A stretch of 64,000 bases of DNA, taken from positions 1,385,001-1,449,000 of the forward strand of contig CP039460.1 in assembly GCA_004843345.1 (NCBI GenBank). The letters are read 5' to 3'. Of the stretch, positions 36,921 to 45,668 are shown piece by piece. The notes below the pieces were generated by a model. That model was not told the DNA's origin, searched no databases, and saw only the letters and a list, made by a program, of their open reading frames with translations. Within the stretch, counting starts at the first letter, position 1; every line of letters starts with the position of its first letter. The stretch is from Acetobacteraceae bacterium (GTDB lineage: Bacteria > Pseudomonadota > Alphaproteobacteria > Acetobacterales > Acetobacteraceae). Position numbers and translations under genes: made by a program.

Positions 36921-37700
36921 ATGAATAATGGTGGACGTGCACATATCGTCAAAAGTTATCAGCAAGAATTAGATTACCTCCGCACCTTGATGGCAGATAT
37001 GGGCAAACAGGTCGATCAGCAGTTTGATCTTGCAATGCGGGCTATTTTAGATGGCGATAACGAGGCAGCGAATGAGGCCACCGCAATGGATCGCGATGTC
37101 GATGAAATGGAGCGTGAGGTCGAAAGCCTCGCTATTCGTTTGTTGGCTTTACGAAGTCCTTTTGGTGCTGATTTGCGTGAAACGATTGCGGCTTTAAAAA
37201 TTACGGACGGTTTAGAGAGAATGGGGGATTACGCAGCTTCCATTGCACGCCGTTCGAGATCTGTTGGAGAAACAAAAGGAAAAATTTCTCTGTCAGGTTT
37301 GCGTTCTATGGGGAGTTTGGTTCAAGAAAATCTTCGGATGATGATTCATGCAATGAAAACACAAGACACTAATGAGGCGCTTGCATTATGGCATGCGGAT
37401 GATGCTGTAGATGAATCTTATACGACTTTTTTCCGTGAGCTCGTGACGTATATGATCGAAGAACCTCGGAATATTCGTCCGTGCACAGAATTGCTTTTTA
37501 TTGCGAAAAATCTAGAGCGTATTGGTGATCATGCCAGCAATATTGCGGAGCGTATTTTTTATGCGGCAACGGGTACAAGTCTTTTACATCAAAGACGTCC
37601 AAAAGCGGCTTGGAATCATAAGCAAAAATCTTCTGAAGAACTGGAAACAGAACATCATGAAGAGAACGAGAATGGTAACGAAGATGATCAGAAAGTTTAA
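36921..37700 (+). CDS. phoU: Phosphate-specific transport system accessory protein PhoU
   Basis: This 259-residue all-helical protein normally links the Pst transporter to the PhoR kinase and limits phosphate uptake. Two PhoU repeats are present. Each carries acidic metal-binding motifs: DGLERMGDYAASIARR (about 93-108) and KNLERIGDHASNIAERI (about 194-210). The C terminus is an acidic tail (ETEHHEENENGNEDDQKV) of about 35 residues beyond the second repeat. No phoB or phoR is adjacent, so its partner kinase, if any, lies elsewhere. Confidence 0.95.
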   Translation: MNNGGRAHIVKSYQQELDYLRTLMADMGKQVDQQFDLAMRAILDGDNEAANEATAMDRDVDEMEREVESLAIRLLALRSPFGADLRETIAALKITDGLERMGDYAASIARRSRSVGETKGKISLSGLRSMGSLVQENLRMMIHAMKTQDTNEALALWHADDAVDESYTTFFRELVTYMIEEPRNIRPCTELLFIAKNLERIGDHASNIAERIFYAATGTSLLHQRRPKAAWNHKQKSSEELETEHHEENENGNEDDQKV

Positions 37701-37732
37701 TACCGTTTAGGTTTTCTTGCAGAAACTTTTAG

Positions 37733-37764
37733 AAACCGCTTCATGACGATGAGGCGGTTTTTTC
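37733..37764 (+). terminator. Terminator after phoU
   Basis: The 12-bp stem 37733-37744 with 37749-37760 (outer AAACCGC/GCGGTTT, inner TCAT/ATGA, one T-G pair) has a 4-nt loop and a following T run. It covers the stop codon of the convergent permease gene, so both transcription units end here. Confidence 0.85.
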
Positions 37765-39129
37765 TTTATGTTTGACAATCACACGCCAGCTGAGCCAGAG
37801 GGCTATTCCTAAGAAAGGAAGCGCTGAGAGGGTCATCGTTCCATTGGGATAGTCAAAACCAATGCTGATGAGGATAAGGCCTAGGAAGCCGAGTGTTAGC
37901 CAGTTCGTTACAGGAGAACCCGGCATAGGATAATCTGTTTTTGATATCTTGCCAGAAACAATCGAGCGGTGAAGGCTAATATTGCAAAGTAGAATGGTTG
38001 CCCAAGCGCCAATTACACCAATGGCAGCAACACCGAGAGCTAATTCAAACACATAATTTGGAATGAGATAGTTTAAAATAACGCCAATTAAATAGACAAA
38101 GAGGGTGACAGCAATGGCGATAAAGGGAATGCGGGATTTTGGACTGAGCTGAAGAAAAGATTTTGGCGCAGCGCCTGTTTCCGCTAAGGCTCGCAGAACA
38201 CGGCTTGTGGAGTAAAGGCATGAATTCAAGCTCGAAAAAGCGGCCATTAAGACAACGATATTCATGATATCGGCAATCATTGGAACCCCGAGCGTTTTGA
38301 AGAACGTTACAAAGGGGCTCTCTGAAGCCATATATTGATTGAATGGAAGCAAGAGGGCTAATAGCGCAATCGAACCGACATAAAAGAATAAAATGCGCCA
38401 AATAACGCCATTGATGGCTTTTGGCACAACGTCACGGGGGTTTGCACATTCACTGGCCGCAATCCCGATAAATTCGCTGGAGGCATAAGCAAAAATAACT
38501 CCTTGTAAGAGAAAAAGAGGAGCCCCCCAGCCTCTAGGGAAGAAACCGCCATTGGCGGTAATCATAGGTAATCCAACAGATTGGTGGGAATAGAAAAAAG
38601 CATGCGCTAGGACAATGCCGCCAATCGCCAGAAAGAGGGAAAGGCTGCCAACCTTAATCAGGGCAAGCCAGAACTCGACCTCACCGAAATACTTAACGCC
38701 GATAAGATTTAAACCACCGACAAGGCAGAGAGCGCAAAGCGCAATGACCCATTGAGGAACATCTTGAAAAAGCGGCCAATAATGCAGAAAAACGGCAACG
38801 GCGGTGATATCCACAATACCTGTTAAAAGGAGGTTTAACGCATAAAACCAGCCCATCGCATAAGCAGCGCCAGATCCTAAAAACTCTTGCGCATAAGAGA
38901 CAAAGCTGCCACTGGCAGGCCGGTACACCACAAGTTCTCCGAGTGCCCGAAGAATCATAAAGACGCAAAGGCCACAAAGCGCATAGGCAAAAACGAGAGA
39001 GGGACCCGCCATTTGTAAGCGCAATCCCGCGCCTAAGAAAAGCCCTGTTCCAATGGTTCCACCCAGGGCAATCATACGAATATGGCGCTCAGAAAGGTCT
39101 TTCCTATAGCCTTTTTTTGTTGCAGTCAT
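37741..39129 (-). CDS. Amino acid permease, AnsP-like (copy 2)
   Basis: This 462-residue transporter of the APC amino acid permease family has about 12 membrane helices. Helix 1 is unwound at IALGGTIGTGLFLGAG (about 20-35), the substrate site. The loop GIVDITAVAVFLHYWPLFQDVPQW and the block GIAASECANPRDVVPKAINGVIWRI resemble L-asparagine permease AnsP as I recall it. The ATG at 39129 was chosen by alignment with the neighbour; the frame is open further upstream but overlaps it. The neighbouring paralogue is upstream on the same strand with a 46-nt gap. Confidence 0.87.
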   Translation of the reverse strand: MTATKKGYRKDLSERHIRMIALGGTIGTGLFLGAGLRLQMAGPSLVFAYALCGLCVFMILRALGELVVYRPASGSFVSYAQEFLGSGAAYAMGWFYALNLLLTGIVDITAVAVFLHYWPLFQDVPQWVIALCALCLVGGLNLIGVKYFGEVEFWLALIKVGSLSLFLAIGGIVLAHAFFYSHQSVGLPMITANGGFFPRGWGAPLFLLQGVIFAYASSEFIGIAASECANPRDVVPKAINGVIWRILFFYVGSIALLALLLPFNQYMASESPFVTFFKTLGVPMIADIMNIVVLMAAFSSLNSCLYSTSRVLRALAETGAAPKSFLQLSPKSRIPFIAIAVTLFVYLIGVILNYLIPNYVFELALGVAAIGVIGAWATILLCNISLHRSIVSGKISKTDYPMPGSPVTNWLTLGFLGLILISIGFDYPNGTMTLSALPFLGIALWLSWRVIVKHKEKTASSS

Positions 39130-39175
39130 ATGATTTCTTTCTACCTTTTTAATCGTCTTTTTAAGGATTAGAGAG

Positions 39176-40678
39176 CTAATCCAAATTTCTCTTTTTTCTA
39201 CTTTTTTGTGCAAATTGCCAACCGATAAATAAAAGGAAAGCAAAAACGGGCAAACATGCCATGCTGAAGGTGCCAGATGGATAGTTGAATGCCATCATGA
39301 TCAGGATACTTGCAAGAAACGCTAACGCAATCCAGCCGCTATAAGGTGCAAACGGCATAGGAAAACCCGTTGGTTCAATACGCCCTTCTTTAATTTCTTG
39401 AAAGAGGCGGAGTTGGCAAAGCAAAATTGTTGCCCAAACGCCTAAAAAACCAATTGAGGCGACCCCAAGAGCTAACTCAAATACTTCTGATGGGATCCAA
39501 AAATTTAAGCCAACGCCAATAATATAGACACAAATTGTCGCTAAAATACCAACGTAAGGAACTTTTTGTTTGCTAAGTCGGCTGAGGATTTTGGGAGCAG
39601 ACCCCGAGAGGGAAAGAGCACGCAGCACGCGTCCTGTTGAATATAGACCGGAGTTGAGAGAGGAGAGCGCTGCTGTGATGACAACCAGATTCATAATCGA
39701 AGCTGTCCCCTCAATCCCTAAAGCAGAGAAAAAGGTGACGAAAGGACTTTCTCCTGCTTTGTAAGCACTCCAAGGGAGAAGCAGAGAAAGAAGGGCAATA
39801 GAGCCAACATAGAAAATAGTAATGCGCCAAATGATGCTATTTACGGCCTTTGGGACGACCCTTCGAGGATCTTCACATTCTCCAGCAGTGACCCCAATCA
39901 ATTCTGTTGCCGCATAGGCAAAAATAACACCTTGAACGAGTAAAATGGCAGGAAGGAAACCATGCGGGGCTAGACCGCCATTTTGAGAAATCATCTCTAA
40001 GCCGGGAACTATATTTTCTGTATGGCCTGTAATTTGCGGATGAAGATGTATTCCAAAACAGAGAACGCCAATGCCAACGACAAGGAATATGACAATGGAA
40101 ACTACTTTAAGAAGGGAAAGCCAAAATTCCATTTCACCAAAATAGCGGACACCAACAAGATTGGATGCCATGACAATACAGAGTGCTGCGAGAGCAATTG
40201 TCCATTGTGGAATAAATTGAAAACTTGCCCAGTAATGAACAAACAGTGCAACGGCGCTAATATCTGCGATACCCGTCAGAGCCCAGTTCAAACAGAAGAA
40301 CCAACCCGCTGTATAGGCCGCACCTTCCCCTAAAAATTCTCTTGCATAGGTGACGAAACTTCCAGAACTTGGGCGATACATTACCAATTGGCCAACGGCG
40401 CGTAGAATCATAAAGGAGCAGAGACCGCAAAGCGCATAAATCAGAACGAGAGAGGGGCCAACCTGATTCAATCGAATGCCCGCACCCATAAAAAGACCCG
40501 TTCCGATCGCCCCACCAATCGCCATCATATTCATGTGGCGTTCGGAAAGGGATTTGTTATAGCCTTCATCGTGCAAAGGAAGATTTTCAGGAGAAGTTGG
40601 GTCAGCAGAGACTGTTTTGTCCACGAGCTTTTTTTGAGCTTTTAAATTCTTTTTCTTTTTATCGGCACTATCGGTCAT
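39176..40678 (-). CDS. Amino acid permease, AnsP-like (copy 1)
   Basis: This 500-residue APC-family permease is closely similar to the downstream gene. Shared landmarks are AIGGAIGTGLFMGAG, YRPSSGSFVTYAREFLG, GIADISAVALFVHYWASFQ and SLNSGLYSTGRVLRALS. It carries a charged N-terminal tail of about 50 residues (KKKKNLKAQKKLVDK) that its neighbour lacks. AnsP-like substrate (asparagine or a related neutral amino acid) is inferred from remembered similarity only. The pair must stem from tandem duplication. Its start faces a 520-nt gap before the efflux pump operon. Confidence 0.88.
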   Translation of the reverse strand: MTDSADKKKKNLKAQKKLVDKTVSADPTSPENLPLHDEGYNKSLSERHMNMMAIGGAIGTGLFMGAGIRLNQVGPSLVLIYALCGLCSFMILRAVGQLVMYRPSSGSFVTYAREFLGEGAAYTAGWFFCLNWALTGIADISAVALFVHYWASFQFIPQWTIALAALCIVMASNLVGVRYFGEMEFWLSLLKVVSIVIFLVVGIGVLCFGIHLHPQITGHTENIVPGLEMISQNGGLAPHGFLPAILLVQGVIFAYAATELIGVTAGECEDPRRVVPKAVNSIIWRITIFYVGSIALLSLLLPWSAYKAGESPFVTFFSALGIEGTASIMNLVVITAALSSLNSGLYSTGRVLRALSLSGSAPKILSRLSKQKVPYVGILATICVYIIGVGLNFWIPSEVFELALGVASIGFLGVWATILLCQLRLFQEIKEGRIEPTGFPMPFAPYSGWIALAFLASILIMMAFNYPSGTFSMACLPVFAFLLFIGWQFAQKSRKKRNLD

Positions 40679-41199
40679 TAAGCTGAAAATACTTTCCTTT
40701 CAGGTTGAGAGAATATTGCCGATGCCGGAGAAAAATGCAGGTTAGTTCGTAATATTTATAGAAAATTTAATAAAGCATACGGTCAAGATAAATTCAATTT
40801 TGGGGATTTTAGCTTATTTTAAAATGGAAATATAGATTAAGCCTGTCTCTTTTGCTTCGTACGCTTCTTCCTAAGAAGGAAAATGTACAGGCCTGCTTTA
40901 GTAAATCTTTCATTTATTTTTATATTTATGCTCCGATATTATTGATTGAAATCAAGAAAATAGAATTAAAGAAAGTCTAGATTTTTAGACTTTAATAAAT
41001 ATCACGTTCCTTTTTTAAATTTACATAATTGAGAAAGTTTGCTGGACGTATCAACCCCTTTTTTACGTTTTGTACTCCCTCCTTTCTTCACGAAATACAC
41101 CTCGTCTAAAAGAAACCGTTTGGTTCCCATCTTACTTTTGCTTTATAAAGAGAGAACTCACACATTTTTAGAATTTTTTAAAGGCAGCGATAGTTAGAG
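40679..41199 (+). other. Long AT-rich intergenic region between divergent permease and efflux genes
   Basis: In these 520 nt I find no credible coding frame, RNA gene or inverted repeat strong enough to call. The region separates divergent transcription units, so it should hold both promoters. Only the efflux-side promoter candidate (41120-41149) is good enough to list. No regulator gene of TetR or MarR type adjoins the pump. Confidence 0.6.
41120..41149 (+). promoter_or_regulatory. Candidate promoter of the RND efflux operon
   Basis: TTGGTT (41120-41125) and TATAAA (41144-41149) with an 18-nt spacer lie about 50 nt before the start of the adaptor gene. The surrounding AT-rich sequence makes chance matches possible. 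Confidence 0.4.
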
Positions 41200-42504
41200 A
41201 TGGCGTTTTTAAAGATGTTTTTACCGGGTCAGCAGAAGGGTAAAAAATTTAGAATTTTCGCTTTAGCAGCCTTGCTTATAGGCGTTGTCTTTTTCTATTA
41301 TTGTTTCCCCTCTCTTAAGCATATTTTTCAACCAGTACAACAGATTACTTTGCCACCTCAGGCTGTTAATGTCCTTGAGCTACATTATCAAAATGCAGCG
41401 CTGGAAACGGTATTGCCTGGACGTATTAATGCGATTGAGCAGGCGCATATTCGTCCTCAAGTCAGTGGTGTGATTGTTTCAAGAGATTTTCATCAGGGTG
41501 CTGATGTTGAAAAAGGACAGATCCTTTATAGAATTTATCCTGCGCCTTATCAGGCGGCCGTTGATCAAGCTCGAGGAGCTTGGATGCAGGCAAAAGCAAA
41601 TCATTTGAGAGCTGAGGTCCAGTTAAAACGCTATGGACCACTCCATCAAGCGCATGCTGTGAGTGATCAGGCTTACGATAATGCGGTCGCAGATGAAGAG
41701 CAGACTCGTGGAACGCTTTTGCAGACAGAGGGGGCTGTTCACGCTGCAGAGGTGAATCTTGACTACTCAACAGTGCGTTCGCCGATTTCTGGCCGTATTG
41801 GTCGTATGATTTATACGCCGGGGACGTTGGTAACAGCGAATCAGGCTGATGATATTGCGATTGTTACGCGCTTAGATCCAATTTATGTTGATGTGAATTT
41901 GGCGGCTGAAGAGTTGTTGCGTTTCCGGAGGGAAATTTCTGAGGGACGTATTAAAGCCGCTGGAGAAAATGCTGCTTCTGTGCGTTTGGAGCTTTCAGAT
42001 AGTTCGGATTATACTTACGAAGGGCGCTTAGAACTTTCTGAAGTGACAGTTGATACTTCAACAGGAACTTTGGTGATGCGTGCCGTTTTTCCAAATCCAG
42101 ATCATCTGCTTTTGCCAGGAATGTTTGCGCAGGCGCATATCCGGGAAGGGGCGGATCCCCATGCTTTGCTTGTGCCAGAAAATGCGGTTCAGCGTTTCCC
42201 AAATGGATCTCCGTATGTGATGCTCGCCACAAAAGACAATCATGTAAAAATTCAGCCGGTTACATTAGGGTTGGCAGTCGGGAGTTCTTTTGTTGCTAAA
42301 TCTGGCTTGGCAGATGGTGATCGTTTAATTGTCTCTGGGCTGGTTAAAGTCCATCCTGGCGATCCAATTACCCCTATTTTACCAGAAGATTCCAAAAAAG
42401 ATGATGTCGCAGAGGCAGATTCTGAGAAATCTTCTGTCGAAGCCACTAAAAAAGTAGAAAGTAAACCACAAGAAAAAGAGGCGAAGAAAGAGGTCAAGAG
42501 TTAA
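41200..42504 (+). CDS. RND efflux periplasmic adaptor (AcrA/MexA family)
   Basis: This 434-residue membrane fusion protein links the RND pump to its outer-membrane channel. One N-terminal membrane helix (about 19-35) has no lipobox Cys, so it is helix-anchored. The lipoyl halves are IRPQVSGVIVSRDFHQGADVEK and YSTVRSPISGRIGR, with an alpha hairpin between them and the beta-barrel and membrane-proximal domains after. The C terminus is a charged Lys/Glu-rich tail of about 50 residues, longer than usual. Its stop overlaps the start of the pump gene by one base (TAATG). Confidence 0.93.
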   Translation: MAFLKMFLPGQQKGKKFRIFALAALLIGVVFFYYCFPSLKHIFQPVQQITLPPQAVNVLELHYQNAALETVLPGRINAIEQAHIRPQVSGVIVSRDFHQGADVEKGQILYRIYPAPYQAAVDQARGAWMQAKANHLRAEVQLKRYGPLHQAHAVSDQAYDNAVADEEQTRGTLLQTEGAVHAAEVNLDYSTVRSPISGRIGRMIYTPGTLVTANQADDIAIVTRLDPIYVDVNLAAEELLRFRREISEGRIKAAGENAASVRLELSDSSDYTYEGRLELSEVTVDTSTGTLVMRAVFPNPDHLLLPGMFAQAHIREGADPHALLVPENAVQRFPNGSPYVMLATKDNHVKIQPVTLGLAVGSSFVAKSGLADGDRLIVSGLVKVHPGDPITPILPEDSKKDDVAEADSEKSSVEATKKVESKPQEKEAKKEVKS

Positions 42505-45500
42505 TGGCTTCAATTTCTCGTTTTTTCATTGACAGGCCTATTCTTGCTTGGGTAATCGGTATCGTTGTGATGCTGATTGGTGCAGTCTCTTTGTATAGAA
42601 TGCCGATTTCGCAATATCCGAATATTGCAGCGCCTTCTGTGAATATTACAGTGACCGATCCGGGCGCTTCTGCTGAAACGGTGAATAATACAGGTGTTCA
42701 GCCAATCCTTCAGCAAATGTTTGGGCTGGATCATTTAGAGTACATCACCTCGACCTCTTATGGTAATGGAACCATGATGATTGATCTGACCTTTGCGCAG
42801 GGAACAGATCCTGATATTGCGCAGGTTCAGACGCAGAACAGGTTGCAGGTGGTTCAACCGCAATTGCCTCAGGAAATTGTTTCTCAAGGAATTAGTGTTT
42901 TGAAAGAACAGGCTAGTTTCATGATGGTTATTTCTTTCGTTTGTAAAGATGGGAGTATGACGAATGCAGATATTGCGGATTATGTTTCTTCAAATATTCA
43001 AGACCCTATTTCGCGTGTTGATGGGGTTGGAGACCATACGGTTTTTGGTTCTGAATATGCGATGCGTATCTGGATTGATCCAGATAAGCTCTATAACTAT
43101 GAATTGAATATTTCGGATGTTGAAAATGCTTTAAAACAGCAGAATATTCAGTTGCCTGCGGGGGAACTGGGGGGGCTCCCCGCGACAAAAGATGTGAAGC
43201 TGGATGCAACAATCATTGGGCCGCGCCGTTTGACGAGTGTTGAAGAATTTAAAAAAATTATGATTAAGACCAATGTGGGGAACAGCCGCGTCACACTTGG
43301 CGATATTGCAAAAGTTGAGCTGGGGCCACAGAGTTTTAATATTTCCGCTTCTGAAAATAACTATCCAGCATCTGGTTTAGGGCTTAAGCTTGCACCTGGG
43401 GCTAATCAGCTTGAAACAGAAAATGCTGTTTTGGAAAAACTCCATGAGCTTGCTGAGTTTTTTCCACCAGGGCTTACCTATAATATTCCAATGGATACGA
43501 AGCCTTTCATTGTGCATTCTATTGAAGAAGTCGTTGAAACACTGATTATCGCTATTATTTTGGTGGTTCTTGTGATGATGATTTTTTTGCAGAACATACG
43601 GGCAACAATCATTCCAACCCTAGCTATCCCAGTGGTGTTATTAGGGACTTTTGGCGTTCTTTCTACATTGGGCTATACGATGAATACTTTGACAATGCTT
43701 GCGCTCGTTCTGGCCGTGGGACTGTTGGTGGACGATGCGATTGTCGTGGTGGAAAACGTTGAGCGCGTTATGTCAGAAGAACATTTGTTGCCAAGAGAAG
43801 CGACCCGAGAATCCATGGTAGAAATTAGTGGTGCCCTGTTTGGGATTGTGATGGTTTTGACGGCTGTTTTCCTACCGATGGCATTTTTTGGTGGATCAGT
43901 CGGGATTATTTATCGTCAGTTTTCTATTACCATCGTTGTGGCAATGTGGCTTTCATTGGGGGTTGCAATTATTTTAACGCCTGCGATGTGTGCGACACTT
44001 TTGAAACCGCATGCGCATGGAAGAGTTGAAGGGAGGGGATTATTTGGAAAGATTTTTGGCATTGTAGGTCGTGCAGGAGATGCTTTTAACCGCTTTTTTG
44101 ACAATTTAACAGAAGTCTATATTTCAGGTGTTAAAACAGTCCTCCATCATTGGAAAGCATCTTTTTTAGGGTTTCTTGTCTTAGCTATTGCCGCCATTTT
44201 CCTTTTTTGTAAGCTTCCAACGGGCTTCCTTCCAGATGAAGATCAAGGGCAAGTTTTTGGGATGATTCAGCTTCGTGCGAATGGGACACAAAACAAAGTG
44301 GCAGAGGTTACAAGGGATGTCACGGATTGGATTTTAAAAACCTATCCTAAGGATATTAAAGCTATTTTTGCTATGAATGGTTATAGTTTTGCAGGACAAG
44401 GCCAAAATAACGGTGCTTTTTTTATCAATTTAGAAGGCTGGGAAGATAGGATCGGAGCAGAACATTCCGCTCAGGCCATTGGGACAGCTATTATGGAGCA
44501 TTTCTGGGATGATCCAAGAGCGCGTGTTTTTGCTTTTAGTCCGCCTCCTGTGAAAGAGCTTGGAAATGCAACAGGCTTTGACCTTGATTTAGTCAATGAG
44601 GGCGGTTTGAGTCGAGAGGAGTTTTTGAGCCGACGTGACAGTGTCCTTCTTCGGGCTTCCAAAGATCCTCTTTTGACGGCGGTACGCCCTAATGGCATGG
44701 AGGATGCTGCGCAATATGTGCTAGATGTTGATCGCGGCAAGGCAAATGCAATGGGTGTTTCCAATGAGGATATCAATGATACAATTTCTGGTGCTTTAGG
44801 GTCTATTTATGTGAATCAGTTCATGCGTAATAACCGTGTGAAGCAGGTTTATATTCAGGCAGAGCCGTCTGCTCGTATGAGTGAAAAGGATTTAAAGCGC
44901 TGGTATATCCGTAATAACGTTGGAACGATGGTGCCAATCAATGCTTTTATTTCTGGGCATTGGATTACAGGGGCACAGAAACTTGAAAACTATAATGGAC
45001 GTCCTTCGTTTGAAATTAACGGTGAAGCAGCGCCTGGTGTCAGTTCAGGGCAAGCTATGGATGAGATGGTTAAGCTGGTGAAAGAAACACCAGGAGGTGG
45101 GCTTGGCTATGCTTGGGTTAATCTTTCTTATGAGCAGGTTTCCGCAGGGGGCTCTACGATGCCCCTTTATGCTTTAGCTTTTATTATCATTTTTCTCTGT
45201 CTTGCTGGACTTTATGAGAGTTGGACTGTACCGACAGCTGTTATTCTGGTGCTGCCATTGGGGGTTTTGGGAGCGGTTCTTTTCACACTCGGACGTGGAT
45301 ATGCTAATGATATTTATTTCCAAATTGGGGTTTTGACCACGGTCGCCCTTTCGATTAAGAATGCTATTTTGATTATCGAATTTGCATATGAATATTACAA
45401 TCAGGGTGCGTCTCTTGCAGAATCCGCTTTAAAAGCCTCTCAGTTGCGTTTACGTCCGATTTTAATGACTTCAATTGCCTTTTTATGTGGTGTGATCCCG

Positions 45501-45668
45501 TTGGCTATTGCAACAGGGGCAGGATCGGCAGCACGTCGGGTGATTGGTACTTGCGTTGTGGGAGGGATGTTTTCTGCTACAATCTTTGCAGTTTATTTTG
45601 TACCGTTGTTCTTTGTTGAGGTTTTACGCTTCTTTAAGGTGAAACCAATTCCTGAGAAGAAATTATGA
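42504..45668 (+). CDS. RND multidrug efflux transporter (AcrB/HAE1 family)
   Basis: This 1054-residue proton-driven pump has 12 membrane helices and two large periplasmic loops. The opening FFIDRPILAWVIGIVVMLIG is typical, as is YPNIAAPSVNITVTDPGAS. The proton-relay acids appear in GLLVDDAIVVVENVERV (helix 4), and the second half has TTVALSIKNAILIIEFA with the conserved Lys. The length matches AcrB/MexB. Substrates of the HAE1 class are amphiphilic drugs, bile salts or plant phenolics; which apply here cannot be read from sequence. It overlaps the outer-membrane gene by 4 nt. Confidence 0.96.
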   Translation: MASISRFFIDRPILAWVIGIVVMLIGAVSLYRMPISQYPNIAAPSVNITVTDPGASAETVNNTGVQPILQQMFGLDHLEYITSTSYGNGTMMIDLTFAQGTDPDIAQVQTQNRLQVVQPQLPQEIVSQGISVLKEQASFMMVISFVCKDGSMTNADIADYVSSNIQDPISRVDGVGDHTVFGSEYAMRIWIDPDKLYNYELNISDVENALKQQNIQLPAGELGGLPATKDVKLDATIIGPRRLTSVEEFKKIMIKTNVGNSRVTLGDIAKVELGPQSFNISASENNYPASGLGLKLAPGANQLETENAVLEKLHELAEFFPPGLTYNIPMDTKPFIVHSIEEVVETLIIAIILVVLVMMIFLQNIRATIIPTLAIPVVLLGTFGVLSTLGYTMNTLTMLALVLAVGLLVDDAIVVVENVERVMSEEHLLPREATRESMVEISGALFGIVMVLTAVFLPMAFFGGSVGIIYRQFSITIVVAMWLSLGVAIILTPAMCATLLKPHAHGRVEGRGLFGKIFGIVGRAGDAFNRFFDNLTEVYISGVKTVLHHWKASFLGFLVLAIAAIFLFCKLPTGFLPDEDQGQVFGMIQLRANGTQNKVAEVTRDVTDWILKTYPKDIKAIFAMNGYSFAGQGQNNGAFFINLEGWEDRIGAEHSAQAIGTAIMEHFWDDPRARVFAFSPPPVKELGNATGFDLDLVNEGGLSREEFLSRRDSVLLRASKDPLLTAVRPNGMEDAAQYVLDVDRGKANAMGVSNEDINDTISGALGSIYVNQFMRNNRVKQVYIQAEPSARMSEKDLKRWYIRNNVGTMVPINAFISGHWITGAQKLENYNGRPSFEINGEAAPGVSSGQAMDEMVKLVKETPGGGLGYAWVNLSYEQVSAGGSTMPLYALAFIIIFLCLAGLYESWTVPTAVILVLPLGVLGAVLFTLGRGYANDIYFQIGVLTTVALSIKNAILIIEFAYEYYNQGASLAESALKASQLRLRPILMTSIAFLCGVIPLAIATGAGSAARRVIGTCVVGGMFSATIFAVYFVPLFFVEVLRFFKVKPIPEKKL

